64,000 nucleotides of DNA from Rhizobium sullae (GTDB lineage Bacteria > Pseudomonadota > Alphaproteobacteria > Rhizobiales > Rhizobiaceae): contig NZ_CP104143.1 of assembly GCF_025200715.1 (NCBI RefSeq), positions 3,544,501 through 3,608,500 of the forward strand. The letters run 5' to 3'. A model generated the notes under the pieces. The model had not been told where the DNA came from, ran no database searches, and worked only from the letters and a program-made list of their open reading frames with translations. Below, in pieces: positions 63,905-64,000 of the stretch; within the stretch, counting starts at the first letter, position 1, and every line of letters starts with the position of its first letter. A program made the position numbers and the translations under genes.

Positions 63905-64000
63905 GACCAGGGACCTTTTGGCGGTTGAGAACCACCGCGGCCAATACCCGTATTCGGAACCGAGCGCGACTTGCGCGACGGATTAGCAGTACGAACCGTT
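63901..64000 (-). CDS. 3' end of upstream gene, probably htpX (protease HtpX), partial
   Basis: Reading the minus strand from the window edge in the frame that ends at TGA 63903-63901, 32 residues are visible, ending NTGIGRGGSQPPKGPWS. Other frames stop at once. This Gly/Pro-rich, Ser-terminated tail resembles rhizobial HtpX, a membrane-bound zinc metalloprotease. The rest lies outside the window. Its stop overlaps the rsmB TTG start. Confidence 0.55.
   Translation of the reverse strand, partial: TVRTANPSRKSRSVPNTGIGRGGSQPPKGPWS

Noticed and set aside
1..64000. CRISPR arrays, rRNA/tRNA genes and intact insertion sequences
   Set aside because: No regularly spaced repeats, cloverleaf or rRNA-like sequence, or transposase frame was found by eye on either strand.

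Overview
The window looks like chromosome from a Rhizobium-type alphaproteobacterium (Rhizobiaceae). The evidence is high-GC coding sequence with strong G/C third positions, the backbone genes rsfS, rlmH, envC-like, ctpA, rppH, leuD, leuB, asd, purH and rsmB, a large-type NAD-glutamate dehydrogenase, an imuA-imuB-dnaE2 mutasome cassette behind a GTTC-N7-GTTC SOS box, and a ModE regulator that is only a DNA-binding domain. No rRNA, tRNA, CRISPR array or intact insertion sequence was seen.

Layout. Positions 1-4.2 kb are accessory: a P-loop kinase, a SAM methyltransferase, an AAA ATPase of the OLD/RloC-like type without a visible partner, and a NYN-OST-HTH (LOTUS) predicted RNA-binding nuclease. 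A 19-bp imperfect repeat lies at both ends of this block. Positions 4.4-7.4 kb are modABC with modE. Positions 7.6-13.3 kb are backbone: ribosome silencing and 23S rRNA methylation (rsfS, rlmH), an envelope group (EnvC-like activator, CtpA, divergent polysaccharide deacetylase) and rppH. Positions 13.7-17.0 kb hold a coupled pair, an exported isoaspartyl-methyltransferase-like protein and a polytopic membrane protein with a spermidine-synthase-like domain. Positions 17.2-18.0 kb are bfr and bfd. Positions 18.4-19.9 kb are an AbiE type IV toxin-antitoxin locus whose toxin gene is frameshifted. Positions 20.1-26.0 kb are the SOS mutasome operon. Positions 26.1-31.5 kb are small housekeeping genes plus leuD, leuB and a PAP2 phosphatase.

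Positions 31.6-45.7 kb form a self-contained catabolic cluster for an unidentified sugar or polyol. A SorC-type regulator and an FGGY kinase face a forward operon across a perfect 14-bp-arm palindrome. The forward operon encodes an AraM/EgsA-like glycerol-1-phosphate dehydrogenase, a HAD phosphatase, a degenerate GlpD remnant, a complete carbohydrate ABC importer (two permeases, Tat-type binding protein, MalK-like ATPase), a short-chain dehydrogenase, a RhaD-like aldolase-dehydrogenase fusion and a GpsA-like dehydrogenase. It sits between leuB and asd, and is the best candidate here for an undescribed pathway.

Positions 45.9-64.0 kb return to backbone: an MHS-family transporter with a roughly 190-residue insert, asd, an MltB-like transglycosylase, beta-carbonic anhydrase, pyridoxal kinase, NAD-GDH, an UMF1-type transporter, purH, a heparinase-family protein, rsmB and the last codons of what is probably htpX. 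All calls are by reading the sequence and recalling families; no database search was run.
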